Below, piece after piece: positions 1 through 7,751 of a stretch of 33,318 bases of DNA. Position numbers and translations under genes: made by a program. Numbering within the stretch: the stretch's first letter is position 1; every line of letters starts with the position of its first letter. This stretch comes from Clostridia bacterium (GTDB taxonomy: Bacteria; Bacillota; Clostridia; Oscillospirales; CAG-272), in contig JAFTPJ010000035.1 in NCBI GenBank assembly GCA_017463405.1, forward strand, positions 1-33,318, in the 5' to 3' direction. Under the pieces are notes generated by a model. The model did not search any database and was not told the DNA's origin. It saw only the letters and a program-made list of their open reading frames with translations.

Positions 1-110
1 CCTGTGGAATTGCGGAGAATCAAGGTGGCACCGCGGATAATGCTGTACTTACGAAGCAAAGTGCTTTATTCGTCCTTGACAGAGAGTATATTTCTGTCAA
101 GGGCGTTTTT
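1..110 (+). promoter_or_regulatory. T-box leader, 3' part, with its terminator (probably tRNA-Trp responsive)
   Basis: Positions 22-35 read AAGGTGGCACCGCG, a close match to the conserved T-box sequence that pairs with the tRNA acceptor end. It is followed by an intrinsic terminator: arms near 71-83 and 93-105 (CCTTGACAGA against TCTGTCAAGG) and a T run at 106-110. In T-box RNAs uncharged tRNA stabilises the antiterminator, so the downstream gene is expressed when the amino acid is scarce. The specifier loop lies outside the window, so Trp specificity is inferred only from the downstream trpB. Confidence 0.85.
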
Positions 111-121
111 GGTTTCATAAA

Positions 122-159
122 CTTCCTTGACGGGATCAATCAAGGAAGCTTTTCTCTTT
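122..159 (+). terminator. second hairpin with T-rich tail downstream of the T-box terminator
   Basis: Arms CTTCCTTGA (122-130) and TCAAGGAAG (140-148) form a perfect 9-bp stem with a 9-nt loop, followed by CTTTTCTCTTT. It repeats the TCCTTGAC word of the T-box terminator stem, so its 5' arm could also pair with the GTCAAGG of the first hairpin. It may be a second terminator or an alternative fold of the leader; the sequence alone does not decide. Confidence 0.5.
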
Positions 160-171
160 ATGGAGGTCAAT

Positions 172-210
172 ATGTTTATACTTTCAAAACGATGGCGCAT
201 AATTCCGTAA
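172..210 (+). CDS. possible 12-residue leader peptide upstream of trpB
   Basis: A GGAGG at 162-166, six bases before an ATG, opens a reading frame MFILSKRWRIIP followed by TAA. It lies between the T-box terminators and trpB and contains a single Trp codon. A good ribosome site in front of a very short frame in a leader region is the only support. With only one Trp codon it is not a classical attenuator peptide, and it could be chance or the remnant of a lost gene. Confidence 0.2.
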   Translation: MFILSKRWRIIP

Positions 211-266
211 CGCATCACACCGTCAAACGCAAAAACAAAATTATTTTATTTGAGGAGAATATTACT

Positions 267-1487
267 ATGAAATACAATACTGTTGAATTCGATACCTAAT
301 TCAAAAATTATCCCGACGCAAACTGTTACTTCGGCAAATACGGCGGATCGTACATTCCGCCCGAGCTTCAGGTTGCAATGAATGAAATTTCAGAGGCTTA
401 TCAGACCATTTGCAAATCCTCCAAATTCATCGCAGAGCTTCGTAAAATCCGCAAGGAATTCCAAGGCAGACCGACACCGATCTCCTATCTGGAACGGCTA
501 TCCAACAGTATCGGAACCGGCGTACAGCTTTACGTCAAGCGTGAGGATCTGAATCACACGGGTGCACACAAGCTCAATCACTGCATGGGCGAAGCACTGC
601 TTGCCAAATATATGGGCAAGAAAAAGGTCATCGCCGAAACGGGTGCAGGTCAGCATGGTGTGGCACTTGCCACCGCTGCCGCATATTTCGGATTGGAGTG
701 CGATATCTATATGGGTGCTGTCGATATCAAAAAGCAAGCCCCCAATGTAGCAAGAATGAAAATTCTCGGCGCAAGAGTGGTCGAGGTCACAGATGGGCTG
801 GCAACCTTGAAGGAAGCGGTTGATGCGGCATTTGCGGCATACTGCAAGGAATATAAAGATGCCATCTACTGCATCGGTTCGGTCGTAGGTCCTCACCCGT
901 TCCCGATGATGGTGCGCGATTTTCAAAGCGTTGTCGGAATCGAGGCAAGAGAGCAATTTCTTGACATGACGGGCGAGCTTCCCGATGCGATCGTTGCTTG
1001 CGTTGGCGGCGGCTCCAATGCCATGGGTCTGTTCTCGGGCTTTTTGAACGATCCTGTTGATATCTATGGCATCGAACCGCTCGGCAGAGGCATCAAGATG
1101 GGTGATCACGCCGCAAGCCTGACCTACGGTGAAGAAGGCATTATGCACGGCTTTAACAGCATTATGCTCAAGGATGAGAACGGTGAACCTGCGCCCGTTT
1201 ACTCGGTAGCCAGCGGATTAGACTATCCGTCTTGCGGACCCGAGCATGCTTTCCTGCACGATTTGGGCAGGGTCAAATACGACGTGGTCAATGACAACGA
1301 AACCATAGAGGCATTCTATACGCTTTCCCGCATGGAGGGGATCATTCCCGCAATCGAAAGCTCGCACGCTGTTGCCTACGGCATCAAGCTTGCGAAAACG
1401 TTGGGCAAAGGATCCGTGCTGATCAATCTTTCGGGCAGAGGTGACAAGGACATGGATTATATCATCGAGAAATACGGAATCCGATAA
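267..1487 (+). CDS. trpB: tryptophan synthase beta chain, reading frame interrupted by TAA at codon 11
   Basis: TrpB is a PLP enzyme that joins indole and serine to make tryptophan. The expected start is ATG 267 with GAGGAG at 252-257. That frame reads [10 protein letters not shown], then TAA (297-299), then continues in frame through [20 protein letters not shown] into the rest of the protein. Without the stop the product would be 406 residues, normal for TrpB. The next ATG (378) has no good ribosome site and would remove the conserved GKYGG region. The PLP lysine in TGAHKLN (Lys102 of the full frame), ETGAGQHG and the phosphate-binding GGGSNA are intact, so one base change appears to separate it from a full gene. 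No trpA or other trp gene is visible, and a terminator follows at 1497, so it appears monocistronic under T-box control. Family assignment is sure; whether it is functional is not. Confidence 0.9.
297..299 (+). other. in-frame ochre stop inside trpB
   Basis: The codon run from ATG 267 is ATG AAA TAC AAT ACT GTT GAA TTC, then GAT ACC TAA TTC AAA AAT. The TAA is in frame with the whole conserved trpB sequence downstream. It could be a real nonsense mutation, a sequencing or assembly error, or a site of translational reinitiation at ATG 378. Confidence 0.85.
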
Positions 1488-1496
1488 ATGTACTAC

Positions 1497-1529
1497 AAAA
1501 GAGGCTGTCGCATTGCAACAGCCTCTTTT
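1497..1529. terminator. bidirectional intrinsic terminator between trpB and the CD1247-like gene
   Basis: Arms AAAAGAGGCTGT (1497-1508) and ACAGCCTCTTTT (1518-1529) form a perfect 12-bp stem with a 9-nt loop. A-rich and T-rich flanks let it act in both directions. It sits between the convergent trpB (plus) and the CD1247-like gene (minus). Confidence 0.9.
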
Positions 1530-1547
1530 GATATTGAAATATAACGT

Positions 1548-2048
1548 TTATTCTTCCTCGGAGATCTTTTTGAAATCGTCCTCATCCACGATGCATCCGA
1601 ATTTTTCGCCGCACGCGGGGCAGAGCAGATTTTCGGGATCAAGCTCCTGGTCAAAGCAAACGGACTCACCGCAGGAGGGGCAAACGATCTCGTAATAGTT
1701 GTCATCGTCGCACTCACAGCCGTCGCATGCCTCGCAATCGCCGTCGCACGCCTCATCATCCCACTCGTCATCGTCCTCGTCGAGGTCATCCTCATCAAGC
1801 TCAACCTCGTCGTCGAGGAAATCCTCTACCGCCTGCAGGTCGTCGTCCAGCTCCTCTACGTACTCGTCAAGGTAGTCCAGATCCTCGTCGATCTCCTCGA
1901 TGTCCTTCTTGATCGATGCAATCTCTGCGGTCATCTCGTCCACCAGCTCGAGGAGCGCCGCCAGAATCTTGCCCTCCTTGGTGGTCTTATCAAAATCCAG
2001 TCCGTCAGCCAGGCCCTTGATATAAGCGGATTTTTCGGTCAGATTCAT
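1548..2048 (-). CDS. CD1247-like acidic zinc-ribbon protein
   Basis: Start chosen at ATG 2048 (MNLTEKSAYIKG), which has AAAGGATGG upstream; this gives 166 residues. The first ~35 residues resemble the CD1247 N-terminal domain found in Clostridia. Residues ~36-85 are heptad-like, rich in Glu, Asp, Ile and Leu, and probably coiled coil. Then come a run of almost pure Asp/Glu, a Cys-rich stretch (CDGDCEACDGCECDD), and a C-terminal zinc ribbon with two CxxC knuckles (CPSCGE and CPACGE). It is often annotated as an AraC-like regulator, but no HTH is visible. It lies downstream of efp in the same orientation, across a terminator at 2083-2112. Function is unknown; a small metal-binding or transcription/translation-associated protein is possible. 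Confidence 0.85.
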   Translation of the reverse strand: MNLTEKSAYIKGLADGLDFDKTTKEGKILAALLELVDEMTAEIASIKKDIEEIDEDLDYLDEYVEELDDDLQAVEDFLDDEVELDEDDLDEDDDEWDDEACDGDCEACDGCECDDDNYYEIVCPSCGESVCFDQELDPENLLCPACGEKFGCIVDEDDFKKISEEE

Positions 2049-2075
2049 ATTAAAAATACCATCCTTTCGTTTTTT

Positions 2076-2112
2076 GAAAAACGGGGAAAACCTTGGTCGC
2101 AAAGTCTTCCCC
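2076..2112 (-). terminator. intrinsic terminator/attenuator between efp and the CD1247-like gene
   Basis: On the minus strand, arms GGGGAAGACTTTG and CAAGGTTTTCCCC form a 13-bp stem including G-U pairs, with a CGAC loop, followed by GTTTTTC. The hairpin begins 16 bases after the efp stop and its T run ends ~28 bases before the next start. There is no room for a separate promoter, so readthrough of this hairpin probably sets expression of the downstream gene. Confidence 0.75.
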
Positions 2113-2128
2113 TCTTTGATTGTAAAAA

Positions 2129-2689
2129 TTATGCTCTGGAAAGATACTCACCCGTACGGGTGTCGATCTTCAGCACATCTCCGACATTGATGAACAGCGG
2201 AACCTTAATCTCGGCGCCGGTCTCCAGCGTTGCGGGCTTAAGCGTGTTGGTTGCAGTGTTACCTGCAAAGCCGGGATCGGTATCGGTAACCTCAAGCTCA
2301 ACGAATGTGGGAGGCTCAATACCGAATACGTTGCCCTTGTAGGAAATGATCTTGCACATCATCTCTTCCTTAACGAAGCGGAAATTGTCATCCACCATGT
2401 CGTGGGAGATCAGGGTTTCCTCCCAGGTCTCGGTATCCATGAAGTGATACAGAGCACCGTCGTCGTAGGAGTACTGCATATCCTTTCTTTCGATATACGC
2501 GTTCTCGAACTTATCGGTGGGGTTGAATGTCTTTTCGATTACCGCACCCGAGATCACATTCTTCAGCTTCGTACGAACGAAAGCCGCACCCTTACCGGGC
2601 TTTACATGCTGGAACTCGATGACCTGCAGGACGTTGCCCTGACCGTCGTCAAAAGTGATTCCATTCTTAAAATCGCCAGCTACTACCAT
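2129..2689 (-). CDS. efp: translation elongation factor P
   Basis: EF-P binds ribosomes stalled at polyproline stretches and promotes peptide bond formation from the E-site side. The start is ATG 2689 ([10 protein letters not shown]), with GGAGG at 2695-2699; a TTG 12 bases upstream is part of the ribosome site and is not used. The 186-residue length is normal. The N-terminal KOW-like domain carries the PGKG loop with Lys33 at the tip, the position modified in many bacteria. The two C-terminal OB domains follow, ending [17 protein letters not shown], a typical EF-P tail. A promoter at 2758-2786 serves it. No EF-P modification gene is visible in the window. Confidence 0.97.
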   Translation of the reverse strand: MVVAGDFKNGITFDDGQGNVLQVIEFQHVKPGKGAAFVRTKLKNVISGAVIEKTFNPTDKFENAYIERKDMQYSYDDGALYHFMDTETWEETLISHDMVDDNFRFVKEEMMCKIISYKGNVFGIEPPTFVELEVTDTDPGFAGNTATNTLKPATLETGAEIKVPLFINVGDVLKIDTRTGEYLSRA

Positions 2690-2757
2690 ATTTACCTCCA
2701 AAATAACAGAAAGTCAAATTTGCGCCGGCAAGCATGTCCGGTCACATAGTTATTTAT

Positions 2758-2786
2758 ATTATACACCATTTTCTGCCGTTTTGCAA
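2758..2786 (-). promoter_or_regulatory. SigmaA-type promoter for efp
   Basis: Read on the minus strand: TTGCAA (2786-2781), 17-base spacer, TATAAT (2763-2758). It lies ~70 bases upstream of the efp start codon. Confidence 0.75.
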
Positions 2787-2853
2787 TAGGTTTTCACATC
2801 TTTTTTTGATTTTTGTGAAAAAAACTTGCGCATTTTTTCATTTCAAATTTGAC

Positions 2854-2882
2854 TTGACATTTATCGTGAAGTATTGTATAAT
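2854..2882 (+). promoter_or_regulatory. SigmaA-type promoter for the clan GH-A glycosidase
   Basis: TTGACA (2854-2859), 17-base spacer, TATAAT (2877-2882): an exact consensus match. It is ~50 bases upstream of the start at 2932. Confidence 0.85.
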
Positions 2883-2931
2883 GAAAAAAATGCCTCGCGG
2901 CACATCAATTCACACATAAAGGAGACCGACT

Positions 2932-4035
2932 ATGAACGGACAATGGTCAAAAGAAAAAGCCTGGGAGTGGTACAATTCCCGCCCGTGGATCCGCGGATGC
3001 AACTTCATGCCCTCCGATTGCGCAAACCGCATCGATATGTGGCAGGAGCACGACTTTGACAAGCACTTCGAAACCGCCGAGCGCGAGATCGCTCTGGCAG
3101 AGTCCATTGGCTTCAACTCTGTGCGCATCATCCTCGAGTACGAGGTATGGGAGCACCAGCATGACGGCTTTATGCAGCGCCTTGACCAATACCTCACCAT
3201 GTTCTATAAGCACGGCATCACCGCGATGATGGTGCTGGCAAACGATTGCTCGGTTCCCCGCGCATTTTGGAAGCCCGCAACTTTCGGTGAGCAATCCTAT
3301 GACATCGGCTACCACGGCGGACGCAAGGTGTCCCCCCACGGCGCACACGGGGAGTTGAGCTACCATCTGCTCGACGATTACGAAACCGCCAAAAAATACT
3401 ACGAGTTCGTCCGCGAAATCATCACGGTCTATGCGCACGACGAGCGCGTGCTCATCTGGAACCTCTTCAATGAGCCCGGCAACAACAGAGGAGATTTGAG
3501 CCTGCCCCACATGGAAAAATTCTTTGAGATTGCGCGTGAGATCAATCCTGACCAGCCGCTTTGCGCCGACTGTCTTTGCGATTTCTACATGGAAGGCTCA
3601 ATTGTCGGTCAGCGCGCTCTGGAGCTTTCGGACGTGATCAGCTTCCATAACTACAACTCCTACGTCGAGAACATTGAGCTCCTCCAGCAAATCAAGGCAA
3701 TCGGACGCCCGGCGCTTGATACCGAGTGGCTGCATCGCATTTTCAACAATGACGTAGAGCACATCTATCCTCTGCTCTACCTCGAAAAGATCGGCGCGTA
3801 CAACTGGGGATTTGTCCTCGGCAAGTATCAGACGCACGAGCCTTGGAACGGCATTTGGGAGAAGATGGAGGCAGGTCAGGAATTCGACGTGACCAAGTGG
3901 CAGCACGACCTGTTTCGTCCCTCGGGGCGACCCTACGATCCCTGCGAGATCAAGCTCATCAAGGAGCTTAACAATAAGGCAGACAAGCGTTTTGCGGACG
4001 GATTGGATGCCGCGATGTTCGGACAAATAAAATAA
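2932..4035 (+). CDS. cytoplasmic glycoside hydrolase, clan GH-A (cellulase/xylanase-like)
   Basis: This is a 367-residue single-domain (beta/alpha)8 glycosidase. The start ATG 2932 follows AAAGGAG at 2918-2924. The acid/base motif is WNLFNEPGN with Glu181, and the probable nucleophile is Glu265 in ALDTEWLHR at the end of strand 7, a typical clan GH-A pair. The N terminus (WSKEKAWEWYNSRPWIRGCNFMPS) resembles proteins commonly labelled 1,4-beta-xylanase or cellulase-family hydrolase, but the substrate cannot be read from the sequence. There is no signal peptide or membrane segment, so it should act inside the cell on imported oligosaccharides or glycosides. It has its own strong promoter and converges on the GH31 gene, whose extracytoplasmic product might generate its substrate (inference). 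Confidence 0.85.
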   Translation: MNGQWSKEKAWEWYNSRPWIRGCNFMPSDCANRIDMWQEHDFDKHFETAEREIALAESIGFNSVRIILEYEVWEHQHDGFMQRLDQYLTMFYKHGITAMMVLANDCSVPRAFWKPATFGEQSYDIGYHGGRKVSPHGAHGELSYHLLDDYETAKKYYEFVREIITVYAHDERVLIWNLFNEPGNNRGDLSLPHMEKFFEIAREINPDQPLCADCLCDFYMEGSIVGQRALELSDVISFHNYNSYVENIELLQQIKAIGRPALDTEWLHRIFNNDVEHIYPLLYLEKIGAYNWGFVLGKYQTHEPWNGIWEKMEAGQEFDVTKWQHDLFRPSGRPYDPCEIKLIKELNNKADKRFADGLDAAMFGQIK

Positions 4036-4048
4036 AAAAGCCGAAAGA

Positions 4049-4100
4049 GGGGTGAGTCAAATGCAAAAATGCATTTGATACTCACCCCCGTCGTTTTTTT
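4049..4100. terminator. intrinsic terminator shared by the two convergent glycosidase genes
   Basis: Arms GGGGTGAG + TCAAATGC (4049-4064) and GCATTTGA + TA bulge + CTCACCCC (4071-4088), then a T run at 4094-4100 on the plus strand. In the other direction the tail is CTCTTTCGGCTTTTTT, so it can also end the GH31 transcript. The arm is similar to the hairpin at 7703-7736. Confidence 0.85.
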
Positions 4101-4103
4101 ACG

Positions 4104-4135
4104 CAGGGGCTTCGTCAATGACTCAACCCCTGTTT
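4104..4135 (+). terminator. secondary hairpin next to the shared terminator
   Basis: CAGGGG and CCCCTG arms close a loop of ~17 bases and are followed by TTTTGCTT. It lies just beyond the GH31 stop and is probably a back-up terminator for plus-strand transcription. The stem is short. Confidence 0.4.
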
Positions 4136-4138
4136 TGC

Positions 4139-7100
4139 TTATTCAAACATAAACCAATCCACGGTTACATCGATCGTCCCGCTACCGCTCAACGCCGTAA
4201 ACGACAGATAAATCGGACTGGGATCGGCATCCGTATCCTTACATGTTACCGCGATCTCCTGCCACTCACCGTCGCTCGGCAGATCGACAGTCGTCAATAT
4301 CTTATCTCCCACGCCCGTCTCGTAAACGGTCAGCGTGCCACCCGTCGTCGAGGACAGACGAATCTTAAAGCCCTGCTTGCCGTCCGCGAGGATCGACACA
4401 TATCCGAGATACGCACCGCTCGTTTCTGCCGTTGCAACGCCGTCTGCAAAGACGAATCCGTTCTGATGGGTCGCGCTCTCTGCCTCGATCGCCGCAAAAC
4501 CGTTGACCGAATTGTCCGTCTCGGCAAAGCGCAGGGAGTCCAGATTGTAGTGCCCGGGATTTGCTCCCTCCACCTGAATCCTGAAGGTATGCTTCCCTGC
4601 GGTCAGCGTCACATCCTCAATCACGTAGTCGACCCAGACGCCGTTTTTATCACTGTCGCCCCACGTCTCGGTGATCGTAAACGCCAGATCGACGTACTTT
4701 TCACCATCCAGATAGAACGCCCCCGTGCGATCCGCCACGTCGGTCGCATCATTCTTCTTACCACAGTTGACACGCAGAATCAAGTCGTACGTTCCCGACG
4801 TCAATACATTGGCGTCAAAGGTCACGTAGTCTCCCGTGCACTTAAAGCCCTTGACAAAGCCCGTTCCGGTATATCCCTTCCACGCGGTATCGATCGGAAG
4901 TCCGATAGATGCATTCGCGCCAACACGCGTCACGTCCTCCAATTCGACCAACGAACCTGCTTCAATCTTAATCAATCCAGCCAGCGGATCGTATTCCTCG
5001 TCGCCGCCCTCTGCGGGCTCGACCATACCGTTGGAATCGATGACCAGTACCATCTTCTTCGCACTGTCCTCAAACTTGATGTACAGCGTCGTACCGTCGA
5101 GGTAATAGCCGCTCTCGCACACCTCATATGCAGCCGCGCTTGTGTACTTCATCAACACAACACCGTCCAGCGTCACGCCGTTGATCTTGCCCATGTGATG
5201 GACAATCAGATTATAGGAGCGATCCACGGGAGTAAACACCTCGGGATTACCCACGAATCTCTCGCCGATCGTCAGCGTCACCTTTCCGCCGACCTGCTCG
5301 CACAGGTACGAGGTGGTCGCGTACGCGTTTTCAGTCTGATACTTGCGGCTCACGCCGTCGTCCTCATACAACGTGTAGGAGGAGGTTCCCTTCGGATAAA
5401 TATCCAGCGTCAACGGATCCAACGGATATTCATCCGCATAATTGACCTCGGGCCCCATGGGAACAATTGCACCCGCCTTGACAAATACGGGGATCTCATC
5501 CAGCTCGACGACCAGTGTCACATTCTTGCCGTTCGAGCCGCCCTCGTACCGCTCGCCCGTGTAGTAGTTGTACCACGTTGTATTGGGCGGGAACCATACG
5601 TTCACGGTTGTCGTGGTCGTCTTGGTCGCGGGAGCGACAAGGAACCAATCGCCAAAGTAATACTGCTGATTCAAATTCCATGCGTCGGGATTGGTCTCAC
5701 TACCATCCTCCAGCAGCATCGCGCGCATAATCGGCACACCCGCGCTATAGCCCTGCCACATGGAAGTATAGAGATACGGATAGAGTGCATAGCGAATCTT
5801 CAGATTCTGCTTCAATGTCTGTTGCGCCGTTTCGTCAAAAGTCCAGGGCTCGCGTCCGTCGTGTCCGTGTGTACGCATCATGGCGCTCCACGCACCAAAT
5901 TCTGCCACCCAACGGGTGTAAAGATCGTCCGAGGGGCGGGTTTTAAATCCGCCGAGGTCGCACGAGGTCGCCCAGTAGCCGATCAGACCCGTGTCGATTG
6001 CAAAGCCGATCTGATACGACAAATCTGACTCGCTTGCGTCCGTATCTCCCGACCAAGCGGTTGCAAAGTGCTGTCCTGCATAGCTGCCGCGCGTCATGAA
6101 CATCGGGCGATTCTCATCTGTGTATTCCTTCCAAGCTTCATATGCACTCAGCGCCGAGAATACCGGAGCGGTATTGGAGCCGAGCACGTCAAATTCGTCG
6201 GGCCAGAAGAAGTCACCGTATCCCGTGGTAATCACGCTGTCCATATAGGATTGCACCCACGTGTCGGCATATTCGGGCATAAACAGCTTATCGCCGCCAC
6301 CCGCCTCGGGCGTACCCGCATTGTTATGGAGTCCGACGTGGAAGCCGAGCGCCCGCGCCTCCTCAAACATCTCGGCAACGTCCGGGAACTTGGTTTTATC
6401 GTTGCTCCACATTTGATTGCCCCACTTCTGTCCCGCACTGTGGTTCGGCTTCGTGACGGCAATATCACCTCTCCAACCGTAGTCAAAGACATAGCAATCG
6501 GTAGGATATCCGTCGTCGCGTAAGCGGTGAATCCATTCGAGGAACTCCGCCTGCGTTGCGTTGTCGTTACCATACTTGGACAGCATAAAGCCAAGAGCCC
6601 ATTTGCCATACATCTCCATGCGTCCCGTCAGCTCGGCGTATTCATTGAGAATTGTCTTGAAATCGGGACCGTACATGAAATAGTAATCGAGATAGCCTTC
6701 GGTCTCAAAGCCGCCACCCTGCTTGAAGAAGGTGGTATTCTCACTAATGGTATTCAGAAAGATGCCGTATCCAACTGAGCTCATGAAAAACGGCGCGATC
6801 ACGCGACCGTGCGACATCGAAAACTCGGTGAAATCCACGCTGTAACGGTTGAGGTTATCGCGGCGTCCGTGGTCGCCCGAGCCGAAGCCGAAGATACCGC
6901 CCGCATTGGTCGAACCTTCGATCTTGCGGATACCGACTGTATCGCCGTTTTTATACGCACCGTCGATCGAATCCTTGGACAGCAGCGTGCCGTCCAGATC
7001 GTACATCTTTGCGCGGAACGGCGCCTTGTCGATCTGCACCTCCATGGCAGAGGTACGGATGGTCACCTTTTTGTCGGTTTCCACGTAGGAGTGCTTCACC

Positions 7101-7534
7101 GCACCGAAGACCTCCTTTTGTACCATATAGTACTCGGGATCGGGCGGACGGTAGCCGTCCTCCCCGTCAAAGGAGTATTGCACGCGGATCATATTCGGGC
7201 TGCAAAGCTCCACCGTAACGTGATTATCACCGTCCTCGAAAATATAAATATTGCTCGTACCCTCGTTTTCCATTGGTTGATCCTCATCTTTCGGTATCGT
7301 AGTAGATTCGTCCTCGGGTGACGTTGTGTCATCCTCGGCAGGAGTCGTTGTGCCGTCCTCGGCGGGTATTGTCGTACCGTCCTGTTTTCCTGACGTATCC
7401 GAGGGAGCCTCTGTTCCCCCGGCTGTTGATTGATCGGTCTCCGGCGGTTCGCTGTTACCGCCACAGCCTCCAAAGACAGACAGCAGCATGCAGAACTGCA
7501 GAACCAACGCGATCACTCGCAACCATCTTTTCAT
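4139..7534 (-). CDS. GH31-family glycosidase lipoprotein with two C-terminal carbohydrate-binding modules
   Basis: A 1131-residue exported protein. Residues 1-24 form a lipoprotein signal ending FGGC (Cys24). A Thr/Pro/Glu/Asp linker with degenerate TTxPxED repeats spans ~40-90. The GH31 N-terminal beta domain (~95-300) precedes a TIM barrel with probable nucleophile Asp446 in FFWPDEFD and acid/base Asp497 in WSGDTDAS. A C-terminal GH31 beta domain with a DUF5110-like part follows (~640-850). Two CBM6/35-like modules end the protein (~860-1004, starting LIKIEAGS; and ~1007-1131, starting FAAIEAES). GH31 includes alpha-glucosidases, alpha-xylosidases and alpha-galactosidases; specificity is not resolvable here. 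Start ATG 7534 has GAGGG upstream and a perfect promoter. It is probably anchored on the outer face of the membrane and acts on polysaccharide. Confidence 0.9.
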   Translation of the reverse strand: MKRWLRVIALVLQFCMLLSVFGGCGGNSEPPETDQSTAGGTEAPSDTSGKQDGTTIPAEDGTTTPAEDDTTSPEDESTTIPKDEDQPMENEGTSNIYIFEDGDNHVTVELCSPNMIRVQYSFDGEDGYRPPDPEYYMVQKEVFGAVKHSYVETDKKVTIRTSAMEVQIDKAPFRAKMYDLDGTLLSKDSIDGAYKNGDTVGIRKIEGSTNAGGIFGFGSGDHGRRDNLNRYSVDFTEFSMSHGRVIAPFFMSSVGYGIFLNTISENTTFFKQGGGFETEGYLDYYFMYGPDFKTILNEYAELTGRMEMYGKWALGFMLSKYGNDNATQAEFLEWIHRLRDDGYPTDCYVFDYGWRGDIAVTKPNHSAGQKWGNQMWSNDKTKFPDVAEMFEEARALGFHVGLHNNAGTPEAGGGDKLFMPEYADTWVQSYMDSVITTGYGDFFWPDEFDVLGSNTAPVFSALSAYEAWKEYTDENRPMFMTRGSYAGQHFATAWSGDTDASESDLSYQIGFAIDTGLIGYWATSCDLGGFKTRPSDDLYTRWVAEFGAWSAMMRTHGHDGREPWTFDETAQQTLKQNLKIRYALYPYLYTSMWQGYSAGVPIMRAMLLEDGSETNPDAWNLNQQYYFGDWFLVAPATKTTTTTVNVWFPPNTTWYNYYTGERYEGGSNGKNVTLVVELDEIPVFVKAGAIVPMGPEVNYADEYPLDPLTLDIYPKGTSSYTLYEDDGVSRKYQTENAYATTSYLCEQVGGKVTLTIGERFVGNPEVFTPVDRSYNLIVHHMGKINGVTLDGVVLMKYTSAAAYEVCESGYYLDGTTLYIKFEDSAKKMVLVIDSNGMVEPAEGGDEEYDPLAGLIKIEAGSLVELEDVTRVGANASIGLPIDTAWKGYTGTGFVKGFKCTGDYVTFDANVLTSGTYDLILRVNCGKKNDATDVADRTGAFYLDGEKYVDLAFTITETWGDSDKNGVWVDYVIEDVTLTAGKHTFRIQVEGANPGHYNLDSLRFAETDNSVNGFAAIEAESATHQNGFVFADGVATAETSGAYLGYVSILADGKQGFKIRLSSTTGGTLTVYETGVGDKILTTVDLPSDGEWQEIAVTCKDTDADPSPIYLSFTALSGSGTIDVTVDWFMFE

Positions 7535-7593
7535 ACAAAGCCCTCACTTTCTTTTCAACCCAACCGATTCGCAAGACACCGATTGCTACATTC

Positions 7594-7622
7594 ATTATAC
7601 ACGACGGGCAAAAAAATGTCAA
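7594..7622 (-). promoter_or_regulatory. SigmaA-type promoter for the GH31 lipoprotein gene
   Basis: On the minus strand TTGACA (7622-7617), 17-base spacer, TATAAT (7599-7594): exact consensus, ~60 bases upstream of the start codon. Confidence 0.85.
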
Positions 7623-7694
7623 TTACTTTTTCCATCTGCTCCGCTTTTTTGTCTATATTGTTAATTTCAAACCGGCAATTTTGTGTATTAACAA

Positions 7695-7737
7695 CAAAGA
7701 GAGGGTGCCTCAAATGCAATCACATTTGGGACACCCC
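7695..7737 (-). terminator. intrinsic terminator of guaB
   Basis: Arms GGGTGCCTCAAATG (7703-7716) and CATTTGGGACACCC (7723-7736) pair with one mismatch around a 6-nt loop. On the minus strand the tail is TCTCTTTGTTG. It lies 15 bases beyond the guaB stop. The arm shares the pattern GGGTGnnTCAAATG with the terminator at 4049. Confidence 0.75.
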
Positions 7738-7751
7738 TTCATTATTTGCCA

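Noticed and set aside
4118..6028. 636-codon open frame on the plus strand opposite the GH31 gene
   Set aside because: It is antisense to a well-supported protein, has no ribosome site or recognisable domain, and its Arg/His/Leu-rich composition is typical of a shadow frame.
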